Assembly (NCBI GenBank): GCA_913055915.1 | Contig: CAJXKL010000016.1 | Coordinates: forward strand, 1 to 54,978 | Length of the DNA stretch: 54,978 nucleotides | Source: an uncultured Candidatus Nemicrothrix sp. | GTDB taxonomy: Bacteria > Actinomycetota > Acidimicrobiia > Acidimicrobiales > MedAcidi-G1 | Direction: 5' to 3' | Shown: piece after piece, positions 15,042 through 24,393 of the stretch | Position numbering within the stretch: position 1 is the first letter of the stretch | Layout: each line of letters starts with the position of its first letter | The notes under the pieces: generated by a model | What the model was told of the DNA's origin: nothing | Seen by the model: only the letters and a program-made list of their open reading frames with translations | Database searches by the model: none | Program-made: the position numbers and the translations under genes

Positions 15042-16309
15042 TGGCCGGACCTATACCGCTGGGCCTGCTCCCCGACACGACGACCGTCCAGGACGGAAGG
15101 GCGTCCATAGGCGGGTGTGACCTCGTCGACCTGGCTGACCAGTTCGGCACACCCCTGTTCGTGTACGACGAGGACCACCTGCGCTCTCGTTGCAGGGAAG
15201 CCGTTGCGGCATTCGGTGACGGGGTCGCCTATGCCGGCAAGGCGTTCCTCTGCACAGCCATGGCGAAGCTTGCCCACGAGGAGGGCATGCACATCGACGT
15301 ATCCACCGGAGGCGAGCTCTACATGGCGCTGCACGCCGGTGTGCCAGCAGACCGGCTGGTCATGCACGGCAACAACAAGAGCACCGTCGAGTTGGAGATG
15401 GCGGTCAACGCCGGGGTCAGGACGATCGTCGTCGACTCCTTCGACGAAATGGACCGGCTGGACGCGCTCCATTCCGACACCGGCAGCGTTCCAAGGGTCA
15501 TGCTGCGGATCACCCCCGGGGTCCATGCACACACCCACGAATTCATCTCAACGGGTCAGGACGACTCGAAGTTCGGGTTCACGGTGTCGACAGGTCTTGC
15601 AACTGCAGCCGTTGAACGGGCGATCGCCACCGACTCCGTGGAACTGGTCGGGCTGCACTTCCACATCGGCAGTCAGGTGTTCGAGGTGGGGGCCTTCACC
15701 CGGGCTGTCGAGGTGATGACCGACGTTGCAGGCCGCTACGGCCTGCCGGAACTCTCGGTGGGTGGAGGCCTGGGCGTTGCGTACGTGGAAGGTGAGAGCG
15801 CCCCGTCGATCACAGAGTGGGCTTCGGGGATCAGGGCCGTCTGCGATGCGGCGGGTATTTCCGCCAGCGTGTCCGCAGAACCCGGCAGGGCGATCGTGGC
15901 GGCCGCAGCGGTGACCCTCTACAGGGTCGGCACCATCAAGGAACTTCCCGGCCTTCGTACCTACGTTGCCGTGGACGGCGGCATGAGCGACAACCCCCGG
16001 CCGGTCCTCTACGGCTCGGGGTACGAGACGTTCCTGCCGCGCGCCACTACGGCCGAGAGGTCTCAGGTGATCCGCCTTGTGGGCAAGCACTGTGAGTCAG
16101 GTGACCTGCTCGTGCGCGAGGGCTTCGTGCCCGACGGCATGGCAGTGGGCGATGTGGTAGCCACGCCAGTTACCGGCGCCTACGGGCACTCAATGGGCTC
16201 CAACTACAACCAGGTGCTGCGCCCCGCCGTGGTGTTCGTCTCTGAGGGGGAGGCCCGCGTTGTCGTGGCCCGCGAGACCTTCGAGGACCTGGTGCGCCGC
16301 GAGTCCTGA
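15041..16309 (+). CDS. lysA: Diaminopimelate decarboxylase
   Basis: A 422-residue PLP enzyme of alanine-racemase fold III that makes lysine from meso-diaminopimelate, the last step of the pathway. The PLP lysine is in YAGKAFLC (about residue 67); the glycine-rich phosphate loop is SVGGGLGVAY; the substrate Cys lies in GKHCESGDLL; and GAYGHSMGSNYN is the C-terminal tyrosine/PLP motif. The ATG at 15041 shares its A with the argS stop. Downstream, hom starts 43 bp later with its own promoter-like box. Confidence 0.96.
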   Translation: MAGPIPLGLLPDTTTVQDGRASIGGCDLVDLADQFGTPLFVYDEDHLRSRCREAVAAFGDGVAYAGKAFLCTAMAKLAHEEGMHIDVSTGGELYMALHAGVPADRLVMHGNNKSTVELEMAVNAGVRTIVVDSFDEMDRLDALHSDTGSVPRVMLRITPGVHAHTHEFISTGQDDSKFGFTVSTGLATAAVERAIATDSVELVGLHFHIGSQVFEVGAFTRAVEVMTDVAGRYGLPELSVGGGLGVAYVEGESAPSITEWASGIRAVCDAAGISASVSAEPGRAIVAAAAVTLYRVGTIKELPGLRTYVAVDGGMSDNPRPVLYGSGYETFLPRATTAERSQVIRLVGKHCESGDLLVREGFVPDGMAVGDVVATPVTGAYGHSMGSNYNQVLRPAVVFVSEGEARVVVARETFEDLVRRES

Positions 16310-16339
16310 AACCACACCGACACGTAGACAAAGGACCGG

Positions 16340-16345
16340 TACCGT
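16340..16345 (+). promoter_or_regulatory. Putative leaderless -10 box TACCGT before hom
   Basis: TACCGT is separated by 7 nt from the ATG at 16353. The spacer GGAGCGG also contains a Shine-Dalgarno-like GGAG, but it is too close to the ATG to decide between the two modes. Confidence 0.4.
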
Positions 16346-16352
16346 GGAGCGG

Positions 16353-17651
16353 ATGGAAGCCACAGATGTGAGGGTCGGCGTACTCGGCTGCGGAAACGTG
16401 GGAGCAGCCCTGGCCACCCTTGTTCACGAACAGAGCCAGGCGGTGGCTGACCGCACCGGACTGGCCCTCGAGGTGGCGGCGATTGCGGTGCGCGACACCT
16501 CTGTCGACCGCGGCGTTCCGTGCCCATCGGACGTCTTCACGACAGATGCTGCAGCAGTGGTGACCGATCCCGGCATCGATGTGGTCATCGAGGTCATGGG
16601 CGGAATCGAACCGGCACGCCAACTGATCCTTGACGCTCTCGCGTCCGAAAAGCCCGTTGTGACAGCCAACAAGGAACTGCTTGCAGCCCACGGCGAGGAG
16701 CTCTACCTGGCGGCTGCCGAGGCTGGGGTCGACCTGTTGTTCGAGGCTGCCGTTGCGGGTGCAATCCCGATCATGAGGCCCCTGCGCGAATCGCTGGCAG
16801 GCGAGCCGCTCACCCGGATAATGGGGATCGTAAACGGCACGACCAACTTCATCCTCTCGAGGATGTCTGACCACGGGACGTCCTACGCAGACGCCCTGTC
16901 AGAGGCCCAGGATCTGGGTTACGCCGAGAGCGACCCGACCGCCGACGTAGATGGATTCGACGCCGGAGCCAAGGCTGCAGTCATCGCCAGCCTGGCCTTC
17001 GGTGCCCGGGTGGTTCCCGCCGACGTCTACCACGAGGGAATCTCAGGGGTGACCGTCGACGACATCGAGGCTGCCCGCACCATGGGGCACTGCATCAAGC
17101 TGCTTGCAGTCGCCGAACGCGGAACCTCCGCTGACGGTGGTGTCGAGATCGGTGTGCGGGTGCACCCGACACTCGTGCCGTTCGATCATCCGCTTGCAGC
17201 CGTGAACGACAGCTTCAATGCCGTCTTCGTCGAGGGCGGAGCGGTCGGCGAGCTCATGTTCTACGGCCGGGGGGCCGGTGGCCGTCCGACCGCCTCAGCG
17301 GTGTTCGGAGACCTCATTGACGCGGCAGGCAACCTCCGAAGGGGCCATGGTGCCCCGATCGGCGCGCTCAGCGACGTCCGGATGGCTCCGATCGGCGACA
17401 TCGAGTCTGCCTACTATCTGAGCGTCGAGGTCGATGACCGGCCCGGCGTCCTCTCCGACGTGGCGGCTGTCTTCGGCGGGCACGATGTCTCGATCAGGTC
17501 CATGGAACAGGTCGGGCTGGGTGCCGAGGCGCAGCTCAGGTTCATCACCCACCTGGCCCGCGAAAGCGACCTCCAGGCGACCCTGAGAGGACTCGGGGAA
17601 CTTGCCGCTGTTCGCAGCATCGGCAGCGTGCTGCGTGTCATCGGCGACTGA
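16353..17651 (+). CDS. hom: Homoserine dehydrogenase
   Basis: A 432-residue NAD(P)-dependent enzyme that reduces aspartate semialdehyde to homoserine. The N-terminal Rossmann motif VGVLGCGNVGAAL (about 9-21) is followed by VTANKELLA, the catalytic region GIVNGTTNFILSRM, GYAESDPTADVDGFDAGAK and a C-terminal ACT domain (YYLSVEVDDRPGVLSDVAAV), the usual site of threonine feedback control. The frame extends to 16260, but the conserved start and the TACCGT box favour the ATG at 16353 (GTG at 16344 is possible). Confidence 0.96.
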   Translation: MEATDVRVGVLGCGNVGAALATLVHEQSQAVADRTGLALEVAAIAVRDTSVDRGVPCPSDVFTTDAAAVVTDPGIDVVIEVMGGIEPARQLILDALASEKPVVTANKELLAAHGEELYLAAAEAGVDLLFEAAVAGAIPIMRPLRESLAGEPLTRIMGIVNGTTNFILSRMSDHGTSYADALSEAQDLGYAESDPTADVDGFDAGAKAAVIASLAFGARVVPADVYHEGISGVTVDDIEAARTMGHCIKLLAVAERGTSADGGVEIGVRVHPTLVPFDHPLAAVNDSFNAVFVEGGAVGELMFYGRGAGGRPTASAVFGDLIDAAGNLRRGHGAPIGALSDVRMAPIGDIESAYYLSVEVDDRPGVLSDVAAVFGGHDVSIRSMEQVGLGAEAQLRFITHLARESDLQATLRGLGELAAVRSIGSVLRVIGD

Positions 17652-17666
17652 CCGGTCTGGATACCC

Positions 17667-19049
17667 GTGCAGTACGTGAGTACCCGGGGTGCGGCCCCGA
17701 CCCTTGATTTTGCCGATGCCCTGCTTGTCGGCCTGGCGTCCGACGGAGGCCTCTACGTTCCCGAGTCCTGGCCACAGATCCCTGACGGGGGCCGTGGCGA
17801 CTACGTCGAGACAGCGGTCGCGGTCATGTCACCGTTCGTGGAGGGGAGCATTGACCAGGACGCATTCGCCCAGATGGTCTCCGACGCCTACTCGGTGTTC
17901 GACGCCGACGATGTAGCCCCCCTGGTGGCCCTGGGTGATGGGCTTCACCTGATGGAACTGTTCCACGGACCAACCCTCGCGTTCAAAGACATCGCCCTGC
18001 AGTTGGTAGGCAGGCTCTTCGACTACGAGTTGACCAGTCGTGGCGAACGGGTGACGATCGTCGGAGCCACCTCCGGCGACACCGGCTCAGCGGCAATCGA
18101 GGCCTGCCGCGATCGCCGGAACGTCGACATAGTGATCCTTCACCCAGCTGGTCGGGTCACCGAGGTTCAGCGTCGACAGATGACGACGGTGCAGTCGACA
18201 AACGTCCACAACGTCGCCATCGATGGCACCTTCGACGACTGCCAGGACATGGTCAAGGCCATGTTCGCAGACGAACCGTTCAGGGCCAGGATGAACCTCT
18301 CGGCGGTCAACTCCATCAACTGGGCGAGGGTCATGGCCCAGGTCGTCTACTACGTGGTGGCGGCTGAGCGACTCGGAGGCCGGCGCCAGCCAGTGGACTT
18401 CGCCGTTCCGACCGGCAACTTCGGGAACGTGTTCGCCGGTCACGTGGCACGGCTGGGTGGACTCAACGTGCCGAGGCTCGTCGTCGGCAGCAACCGCAAC
18501 GACATCCTGACCCGGTTCCTGAACGACGGGAATTTGGAGACACGCCAGGTCATGCCGACCCTGTCACCCAGCATGGACATCCAGGTCTCATCCAACCTGG
18601 AGCGCCTGCTCTTCGAGTTGGAGGGTCGTGACGGGGCTGCGGTTGCCCGACTCCTCGATGCCTTCAGGGAGAACGGCTCGGTGGCGATCGACAGGGCGCT
18701 GCATGCCTCGCTGGCCGAAGGCTGGTCAGGAGCTCGCTTCGACGACGACCAGGTCCTTGCGTGCATCGCCGACGAAGCTGACCGGTCCGGTGTCGTGCTG
18801 GACCCGCACAGTGCTGTCGGGGTACTGGCAGCCCGGGCATGTCGACGGGACCCCGGGGTTCCGGTTGTCGCCCTGGCCACTGCCCACCCGGCCAAGTTCC
18901 CCGATGCGGTCGAGAAGGCCACAGGTGTCAGGCCCGCTCTCCCGGACCGCCTCGGTGACCTCCTGGGCCTGCCCGAGCGCATGACCCACCTTCCCAACGA
19001 CCTTGCAGGGGTCGAGGCGTTCGTTGAGGAACACGTACGTGCGGTCTGA
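17667..19049 (+). CDS. thrC: Threonine synthase (long form)
   Basis: A 460-residue PLP enzyme converting O-phosphohomoserine to threonine. It has the N-terminal Thr_synth_N domain (YVSTRGAAPTLDFADALLVGLASDGGLYVP), the PLP lysine in HGPTLAFKD (K107) and the glycine-rich loop TSGDTGSAAIEA. At about 460 residues it is of the yeast/E. coli-like long type, unlike the roughly 350-residue ThrC of many Actinobacteria. GTG start; 15 bp after hom. Confidence 0.94.
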   Translation: MQYVSTRGAAPTLDFADALLVGLASDGGLYVPESWPQIPDGGRGDYVETAVAVMSPFVEGSIDQDAFAQMVSDAYSVFDADDVAPLVALGDGLHLMELFHGPTLAFKDIALQLVGRLFDYELTSRGERVTIVGATSGDTGSAAIEACRDRRNVDIVILHPAGRVTEVQRRQMTTVQSTNVHNVAIDGTFDDCQDMVKAMFADEPFRARMNLSAVNSINWARVMAQVVYYVVAAERLGGRRQPVDFAVPTGNFGNVFAGHVARLGGLNVPRLVVGSNRNDILTRFLNDGNLETRQVMPTLSPSMDIQVSSNLERLLFELEGRDGAAVARLLDAFRENGSVAIDRALHASLAEGWSGARFDDDQVLACIADEADRSGVVLDPHSAVGVLAARACRRDPGVPVVALATAHPAKFPDAVEKATGVRPALPDRLGDLLGLPERMTHLPNDLAGVEAFVEEHVRAV

Positions 19050-19106
19050 GGCTCGGGTGTGGGGGAGCGATGCCCAACGGGTGGGTGCTGGCAGGATGGC
19101 CATCCG

Positions 19107-20255
19107 ATGAAGTACGTGATCTGTGTCCCAGACGGCTGTGCGGACCTGCCGGTGCCCGAACTCGGCGGCCTGACCCCGCTCGAGGTCGCTGACACCCCCC
19201 ACATGGACGCGCTGGCGGCACGGGCGGTTGTGGGTCGAGCCGCGGTCATTCCCGAGGGAATGGCACCCAGCAGCGACGTGGGCAACATGTCGATTCTGGG
19301 CTTTGATCCAGCCGCATTCCACACGGGCCGAGCCCCGATCGAGGCTGCGGCGATGGGCCTGACCCTACGGCCCGACCAGGTGGCCTTCCGCTGCAACCTG
19401 GTCACCGTGGTCGATGGGGTAATGGTCGACTACGCGGGCGGCACTCCGTCAGACGAGGTCGCAGCCGAGGTGATCAACCGGATCGATGCCGAGCTGGGTG
19501 GGGGGCGCGATGGAGTGTCGTTCCACCCCGGAATCAGCTTCAGGCACTCGATGATCGCACCTGCCGACTGGGTTGATGCCGACTGCGTCCCGCCACACGA
19601 CCTCACCGGCGACCCGGTGGTCCCTTCCGGCGGGCCGGCCGGCCCACGTCTGAATGACCTGATGGACGCCTCGCGGGACATTCTTGCCTCATCGGATCTG
19701 GAGGCGACTCAGATCTGGTTGTGGGGGCAGGGCTTCCAGCTGCAGATCCCGTCGTTCGCGGAGACCCACGGCGTGAGGGTCGGCCTGGTCACGGCGGTCG
19801 ACCTGGTGAGGGGCATCGGCATGCTGAGCGGTATGAAGGTTTGTGACATACCCGGCGCCACAGGCCTCTATGACACCGACTACGAGGGCAAGCGAGACGT
19901 CGCGCTTGCCGAGTTGGCCGGCGGGCTGGACCTGTTCGTGATCCACGTGGAGGCGACCGATTATGCCGGTCATGCCGGTGACGTAGCCGAAAAGGTCCGG
20001 GCGCTGGAGAACTGGGACAGCCGCATCATCGCCGACCTGATTCCCGGGCTTGACGCCATGGGGCCCTGGCGTCTGCTGATGCTGCCCGACCACGGGACCC
20101 CGTTGACCACCAGGACCCATACCGCTGACCCGGTGCCGTACATGCTTGTCGACTCCCGAACCGATGGCCCGGGTGGGGTGTTTACCGAGGCAGGTGTTAC
20201 GGGGGAACCGCCAGTTACCGGCCACGGGCTGCTTCCGACCCTGCTGGCCGGCTGA
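19107..20255 (+). CDS. Phosphoglycerate-mutase-like alkaline-phosphatase-superfamily protein, proposed homoserine kinase
   Basis: A 382-residue member of the archaeal-type, cofactor-independent phosphoglycerate mutase family (ApgM, COG3635). Metal sites and the nucleophile are visible: VCVPDGCADL, MAPSSDVGNMSILGFDP (nucleophile Ser62), HVEATDYAGHAGDVAEKV and MLPDHGTP. A bacterial subfamily (TIGR02535, as I recall) is proposed to act as homoserine kinase because it occurs with hom and thrC in genomes lacking thrB. Here it lies 57 bp after thrC, exactly in the thrB position, and no GHMP-type thrB is in the window. Phosphoglycerate mutase activity remains possible. Confidence 0.8.
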   Translation: MKYVICVPDGCADLPVPELGGLTPLEVADTPHMDALAARAVVGRAAVIPEGMAPSSDVGNMSILGFDPAAFHTGRAPIEAAAMGLTLRPDQVAFRCNLVTVVDGVMVDYAGGTPSDEVAAEVINRIDAELGGGRDGVSFHPGISFRHSMIAPADWVDADCVPPHDLTGDPVVPSGGPAGPRLNDLMDASRDILASSDLEATQIWLWGQGFQLQIPSFAETHGVRVGLVTAVDLVRGIGMLSGMKVCDIPGATGLYDTDYEGKRDVALAELAGGLDLFVIHVEATDYAGHAGDVAEKVRALENWDSRIIADLIPGLDAMGPWRLLMLPDHGTPLTTRTHTADPVPYMLVDSRTDGPGGVFTEAGVTGEPPVTGHGLLPTLLAG

Positions 20256-20274
20256 TTGCTGCGGGAACCGATTG

Positions 20275-21195
20275 TCAGAGCACGAGGTTCACGATCAGGC
20301 CCGTCCCGATGGCTACCGAGAGAACGAAGAGTCCAAGGCCTGCGACAAGGCGGGTCTGGGCCATTCGTCCAAGCATGACGAATTCGGGAACACTGGCTCC
20401 AACTCCGGCGATTGTGAGTGCCACGATCGCACCTAGCCCGACGCCCGAGGTGTGCAGGGCGTCACCTATGGGGATGAACAGTTCGGCATTCACATACAGG
20501 GGAATCCCGATCAGGGCGGCCAACGGAACGGCGGTACCTGCATTGGATCCTGCAACCGAGGCGACCCAGTCTGTCGAGATGAACTCGGTGATAGCGATAC
20601 CAGCGAGCACCCCTACGACCATCAGCGGGGCGAACCTGCGCAGCACTGACATTGCCTCACGGACTGCTGGCCTGAACTCGACCTGAATGCCCGACCAGGG
20701 GGAAGGTCCGATGTCGCGACAGGCGGCGTCAGGCGGGGTGAGCGGTTGCGGACCAGCGGCCGTGCTGACCGGAATCGGTTTCAGCATCCTGGAGACGTTT
20801 CCGGCTTCAGCCAGGAGTGCTACCAACGCGGAGGATGCGATCACCACGAGCGTGTAGACGACCGCTGCCTGCACGTCGACGATGACGGCGAGGCCGGCGA
20901 AGAGGATCGGATCCAGCACGGGTGCGGCGACGATGAACGCCGCGTAGCCGGCAGGTCGCACACCAGCCCTGATGAAGGCTGCCAACATCGGGATTGCCGA
21001 ACACGTGCAGAACGGGGTGACGACGCCGAGGGCGATTCCCTTCAGGGCTGCCAGCCACGGTGGTCCCCCCAACCATGTCCGGATCTGTTCCTCGCCGAAA
21101 CGTCGCTGGAACAGTGCCAGTGCAAATGATATTCCGACGAACAGGAGGGTGAGTTCTGCAAGGACCAGAAGTCCGTGTCGTATCGCTGTGCCCAT
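20275..21195 (-). CDS. arsP: Permease of the ArsP/YraQ (DUF318) family
   Basis: A 306-residue membrane protein with about eight hydrophobic segments and the family motif TPFCTCSAIP (Cys63, Cys65) in the first half, echoed by the inverted-repeat half with GIPLYVNAELFIPIG. ArsP proteins export trivalent organoarsenicals such as methylarsenite. Assignment is supported by the arsI gene 24 bp upstream on the same strand and the divergent arsR. Other COG0701 permeases have unknown substrates, so arsenic specificity rests partly on context. Confidence 0.75.
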   Translation of the reverse strand: MGTAIRHGLLVLAELTLLFVGISFALALFQRRFGEEQIRTWLGGPPWLAALKGIALGVVTPFCTCSAIPMLAAFIRAGVRPAGYAAFIVAAPVLDPILFAGLAVIVDVQAAVVYTLVVIASSALVALLAEAGNVSRMLKPIPVSTAAGPQPLTPPDAACRDIGPSPWSGIQVEFRPAVREAMSVLRRFAPLMVVGVLAGIAITEFISTDWVASVAGSNAGTAVPLAALIGIPLYVNAELFIPIGDALHTSGVGLGAIVALTIAGVGASVPEFVMLGRMAQTRLVAGLGLFVLSVAIGTGLIVNLVL

Positions 21196-21219
21196 TAGAA
21201 CAGTGTGTGGAAGCGCGGG

Positions 21220-21636
21220 TCAGTTACAGCAGCCGGGCTTGTCGTATTCGGCCTTGACGTTGTGGAGCCGTTCGTTGTCACCGGTCTTGACGTACCACTC
21301 CCACCGGGTGTCGTCGGGGCCTGCCAGCCAGGTTTCGACCTTGTCGGCGTAGCAGCACATTGCGTCGCCCACGCCGGTTGTCTCGAGGCCGGCTGCGGAG
21401 AGGCGTGCCTCGGCGGCGACCACCTCGGCGCTCGTCTCGGTCTCAACGCCGAGGTGGTTGAGCGTGCCACCACCGGAGGGGTCCTCGAACAGCACCAGTT
21501 TCAGGGGTGGGTCGGCAATGGAGAAGTTGGCGTAACCGGGACGCACCTTGGTCGGCTCGGTGCCGAACATGCGGGTGTAGAAGTCGATGGCATTGTCGAG
21601 GTCGCTGACGTCGATTGCAAGCTGTAGTCGGCTCAT
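21220..21636 (-). CDS. arsI: ArsI/CadI-like C-As lyase (VOC fold)
   Basis: A 138-residue glyoxalase/VOC-fold protein. It resembles mycobacterial CadI and ArsI: LQLAIDVSDLDNAIDFYTRMFG, KVRPGYANFSI, LNHLGVE (His61), the vicinal cysteines C94-C95 in DAMCCYADKV, and Glu113. In ArsI the vicinal cysteines bind methylarsenite and the His/Glu set holds iron for oxidative cleavage of the C-As bond. The first family metal ligand (His in many members) is Gln5 here. A C-terminal CC pair (136-137) is additional. Probably the first gene of the arsI-arsP operon. Confidence 0.82.
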   Translation of the reverse strand: MSRLQLAIDVSDLDNAIDFYTRMFGTEPTKVRPGYANFSIADPPLKLVLFEDPSGGGTLNHLGVETETSAEVVAAEARLSAAGLETTGVGDAMCCYADKVETWLAGPDDTRWEWYVKTGDNERLHNVKAEYDKPGCCN

Positions 21637-21666
21637 GTCGGGGTCTTTTCCTGGATGGGTCGAAGG

Positions 21667-21709
21667 TTGCTATATATCGATACTTGCCAATATAGATATT
21701 ACTCAATAT
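21667..21709. promoter_or_regulatory. AT-rich divergent ars promoter/operator
   Basis: A markedly AT-rich stretch in GC-rich DNA. It contains TATCGATA (21675-21682) and the near-palindrome AATATAGATATT (21689-21700), with AATAT repeated at 21705-21709. For arsR, TTGCTA (21667-21672), 18 nt and TATAGA (21691-21696) form a promoter. On the other strand TTGAGT, 18 nt and TATCGA serve arsI. ArsR-family repressors bind such imperfect AT-rich palindromes. Confidence 0.6.
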
Positions 21710-22046
21710 GATGTCAATCATGACATCGCCTACCGATGTCGCATGCTGCCGACCGGTCACCGAAGCAGCTCTCGACGACGCCAGTGCCATCCAACTGGCA
21801 GCTGTGTTCGCGGTGCTGGGAGACCCCGTCCGCCTCAGGTTGTTCAGCCTCATCGCCTCGCTGCCAGACGGATCATGTGCATGCGATCTCGTGGAGCCCC
21901 TGGGCCGTTCCCAGCCCACCGTCAGCCACCACCTGAAGGTCCTCTTCGAATCGGGCCTGGTTGACCGGGAGCGCCGGGGACGCTGGATCTGGTACTCGGT
22001 TCGTCCTGAGGCCCTTGCATCTGCCTCAATCCTCATCACCTGTTGA
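21708..22046 (+). CDS. arsR: ArsR-family arsenic-responsive repressor
   Basis: A 112-residue winged-helix regulator with the ArsR core AAVFAVLGDPVRLRLFSLIA, recognition helix SQPTVSHHLKVLFESGLV and wing RERRGRWIWYSV. Cysteines C13-C14 near the N-terminus and C57/C59 in SCACDL resemble the N-terminal Cys pair plus helix Cys of actinobacterial ArsR proteins (C. glutamicum type), predicted to bind As(III). It is divergent from arsI with 71 bp between starts. ATGs at 21708, 21711 and 21720 are possible starts. Confidence 0.88.
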   Translation: MMSIMTSPTDVACCRPVTEAALDDASAIQLAAVFAVLGDPVRLRLFSLIASLPDGSCACDLVEPLGRSQPTVSHHLKVLFESGLVDRERRGRWIWYSVRPEALASASILITC

Positions 22047-22079
22047 GAGACTCAGTTCCCATGGCTGCCGGAAGGGTGG

Positions 22080-22109
22080 TTGTGGTGGGTCACCCCGTTT
22101 CACTACAAT
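22080..22109 (+). promoter_or_regulatory. Promoter of rho (TTGTGG - 18 nt - TACAAT)
   Basis: TTGTGG at 22080-22085 and TACAAT at 22104-22109 are separated by 18 nt, a good sigma-70-type promoter. Transcription would begin near 22116, leaving a leader of about 245 nt before rho, unusual in this window of short or absent leaders. Confidence 0.6.
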
Positions 22110-22362
22110 GACCGTGTCGTCGGGTGGGGGTTGACGAGAACTCGTTGCCTCCGCTGACCCGCTGACTCTCACCGTCGGTTGTGCGCCGGTGCCTTTTCCA
22201 CCCCCGGTGGAACCTGCGTCGGACCGTCCTTACGGCCGGAACTGCTCTGCCGACAAATCCTCACCGGAGACTTCCCGCGAAATGGCGGTCCCGGTGTGTC
22301 CTGTGGGCCTCATGGCCCGCGATACAAAGACATAAGTCAACAACCAGAAGAGGTGTCTGAGC
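22110..22362 (+). other. Long rho leader with hairpins
   Basis: No coding sequence is evident. A perfect 7-bp stem TTCCACC (22196-22202) / GGTGGAA (22206-22212) with a 3-nt loop is followed by GTCGG...CCGAC pairing at about 22218-22255 around a CCGT/ACGG mini-hairpin. Rho synthesis is autoregulated through leader termination in several bacteria; the same is inferred here from leader length and structure only. Confidence 0.4.
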
Positions 22363-24009
22363 ATGGACTCCACCCAACTCGAGCGAACCGCCCTTGAAAC
22401 CAAGGACCGCGACGAGCTGACAACTATCGCAACCGCCCTGGGCGGCAAGCCCGGATCGCGTTCGCGCAAGGCCGAGATCGTTGACCTGATCCTGGGCCTG
22501 GCCGGTGTCGAAGGCGCTCCCGGCGCTGGATCGACCAACGGGGCCGCCCCGGTAACAGAGGCCCTCACCGAAGAGCCACCTGCAGCGTGGGAGGTCGAGG
22601 CTGAAGCCGTAGACAAAGCAGCCGAGAAGGCCGAGGCAACTGAGTCAAAGGAAGGTTCTGGTGACAGCAGCGACCGAGATGGCCGCAGCCAGCAGAAGCC
22701 GAAGCAGGAGTCGCAGAACAGGGACGGTGACCTCAAGGGCGGCAACCAGGGCCGGAACCGTCAACCGGATCAGGCCGGCCCCGGCAACCGTCGGCGTCGT
22801 CGTAGTGGAGGCGGCCGTGGGCGTGACCGGGACAACACCCCCGAAGAACCGTGGGACGGCGAACCGGTTGCCATCGACGGCTACATCGACCTACGCGACG
22901 AGGGCTACGGGTTCCTGCGCGCCAACGGGTTCAAGCCCTCAAAGGACGATGCCTACATATCGGTCAAGCAGGTCAGACAGTTCGACCTCCGAAAAGGTGA
23001 CCATCTGGCTGGAGCATCCCGCCCGGCCAACCGCAGCGAGAAGAACCCGGCTCTACTCAGCATCGAGTCGGTGAACGGCAGGCCGCCCGAAGAGGCAAAG
23101 GGCCGCCCACACTTCGAGGACCTCACCCCGCTGTTCCCCGACGAGCGGCTGTGCCTCGAGGTCGACGGTGATTCCGACAACATGACCGCCCGGATTGTCG
23201 ACCTGATCTCCCCGATCGGCAAGGGCCAGAGGGGCCTCATCGTCTCGCCGCCAAAGGCTGGCAAGACCACGATCATGAAGACGATCGCACGCTCCATCGA
23301 GACCAACCACCCCGAGGTGAAACTGCTCGTCCTACTCGTCGATGAGCGCCCCGAAGAGGTCACCGACATGCGACGCTGGCTGAAGAACGGTGAGGTCATG
23401 GGCTCCACCTTTGACCGGCCCAGCGACGAGCACACCCACCTCGCCGAGATAGCGATCGAGCGCGCCAAGCGCATGGTCGAGCGCGGCGAGGACGTCGTGA
23501 TCATGCTGGACGGCATCACTCGCCTATCACGGGCCTACAACCTGGCTGCGCCGGCAACCGGCCGGATCATGTCCGGTGGTATCGACACCGGTGCCCTCTA
23601 TCCGCCGAAGAAGTTCTTTGGTGCCGCTCGCAACGTCGAGGAGGGTGGATCGCTCACCATCCTCGCCACAGCCCTCGTGGAGACCGGATCAAAGATGGAC
23701 GAGGTCATCTTCGAGGAGTTCAAGGGAACAGGCAACATGGAGTTGCGCCTTGACCGACGCATCGCCGAGAGGCGTGTGTATCCGGCAATCGACGTCAACG
23801 CCTCGTCCACACGCCACGAGGAACTGCTGTTCGAGCGCAAGCAACTGAACCAGGTCTGGAAACTGCGAAGGGTCCTCAACGGTCTTGCCCACGACGGCGA
23901 ATCCGGGGCCGCTGCCGGCCTGGAACTGCTGATCGACCGCCTCAAGACCTTCAACAACAACGATGAGTTCCTGGCCGAGGTAGCCAAGGGGCCCTCGATG
24001 GGAAGCTGA
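22363..24009 (+). CDS. rho: Transcription termination factor Rho
   Basis: A 548-residue RNA helicase. In order: a Rho_N SAP-like helix pair (5-48); a roughly 115-residue low-complexity insertion that is first acidic, then Arg/Gly-rich ([15 protein letters not shown] near 143-157), typical of actinobacterial Rho; the cold-shock RNA-binding domain (about 165-240, [18 protein letters not shown]); Walker [10 protein letters not shown] (295-303); [13 protein letters not shown]; and the Q-loop/R-loop region [16 protein letters not shown]-like with [12 protein letters not shown]. It is followed by rpmE as in many bacteria. Confidence 0.96.
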   Translation: MDSTQLERTALETKDRDELTTIATALGGKPGSRSRKAEIVDLILGLAGVEGAPGAGSTNGAAPVTEALTEEPPAAWEVEAEAVDKAAEKAEATESKEGSGDSSDRDGRSQQKPKQESQNRDGDLKGGNQGRNRQPDQAGPGNRRRRRSGGGRGRDRDNTPEEPWDGEPVAIDGYIDLRDEGYGFLRANGFKPSKDDAYISVKQVRQFDLRKGDHLAGASRPANRSEKNPALLSIESVNGRPPEEAKGRPHFEDLTPLFPDERLCLEVDGDSDNMTARIVDLISPIGKGQRGLIVSPPKAGKTTIMKTIARSIETNHPEVKLLVLLVDERPEEVTDMRRWLKNGEVMGSTFDRPSDEHTHLAEIAIERAKRMVERGEDVVIMLDGITRLSRAYNLAAPATGRIMSGGIDTGALYPPKKFFGAARNVEEGGSLTILATALVETGSKMDEVIFEEFKGTGNMELRLDRRIAERRVYPAIDVNASSTRHEELLFERKQLNQVWKLRRVLNGLAHDGESGAAAGLELLIDRLKTFNNNDEFLAEVAKGPSMGS

Positions 24010-24083
24010 ACCGACCACACGAACACAGCCACCTGCGACCGCAGGTTGCAGCCGCACCCGGCACGCCGCAGACTGGAGCCGCT

Positions 24084-24338
24084 ATGAAGACTGACATCCA
24101 CCCCGATTACCGCCCCGTGGTCTTTCAGGACCTCTCCGAGGGCGCCACTTTCGTGATCCGCTCCACGGTCAAGACCAACGAAACAATCACCCTCGAAGAC
24201 GGTGTCGAGTATCCACTCGTCAAGGTCGAGATCTCCTCGGCCAGCCACCCGTTCTTCACCGGCCAGATGAAGATCGTTGACACCGCCGGTCGTGTCGAGC
24301 GCTTCGAGCGCAGGTACGGCACGCGCCGCAAGGCCTGA
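24084..24338 (+). CDS. rpmE: 50S ribosomal protein L31, zinc-independent type B
   Basis: An 84-residue L31: [39 protein letters not shown] and the C-terminal [15 protein letters not shown]. It has no cysteine, so it is the C-minus (type B) paralogue that does not need zinc. It follows rho by 74 bp, a place where many bacteria carry the zinc-binding form. Confidence 0.93.
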   Translation: MKTDIHPDYRPVVFQDLSEGATFVIRSTVKTNETITLEDGVEYPLVKVEISSASHPFFTGQMKIVDTAGRVERFERRYGTRRKA

Positions 24339-24393
24339 ACCTGTTCAACGTTTGTAGGCGGGCACCTCAGCCGCCCATCCCCGAACGAACACA

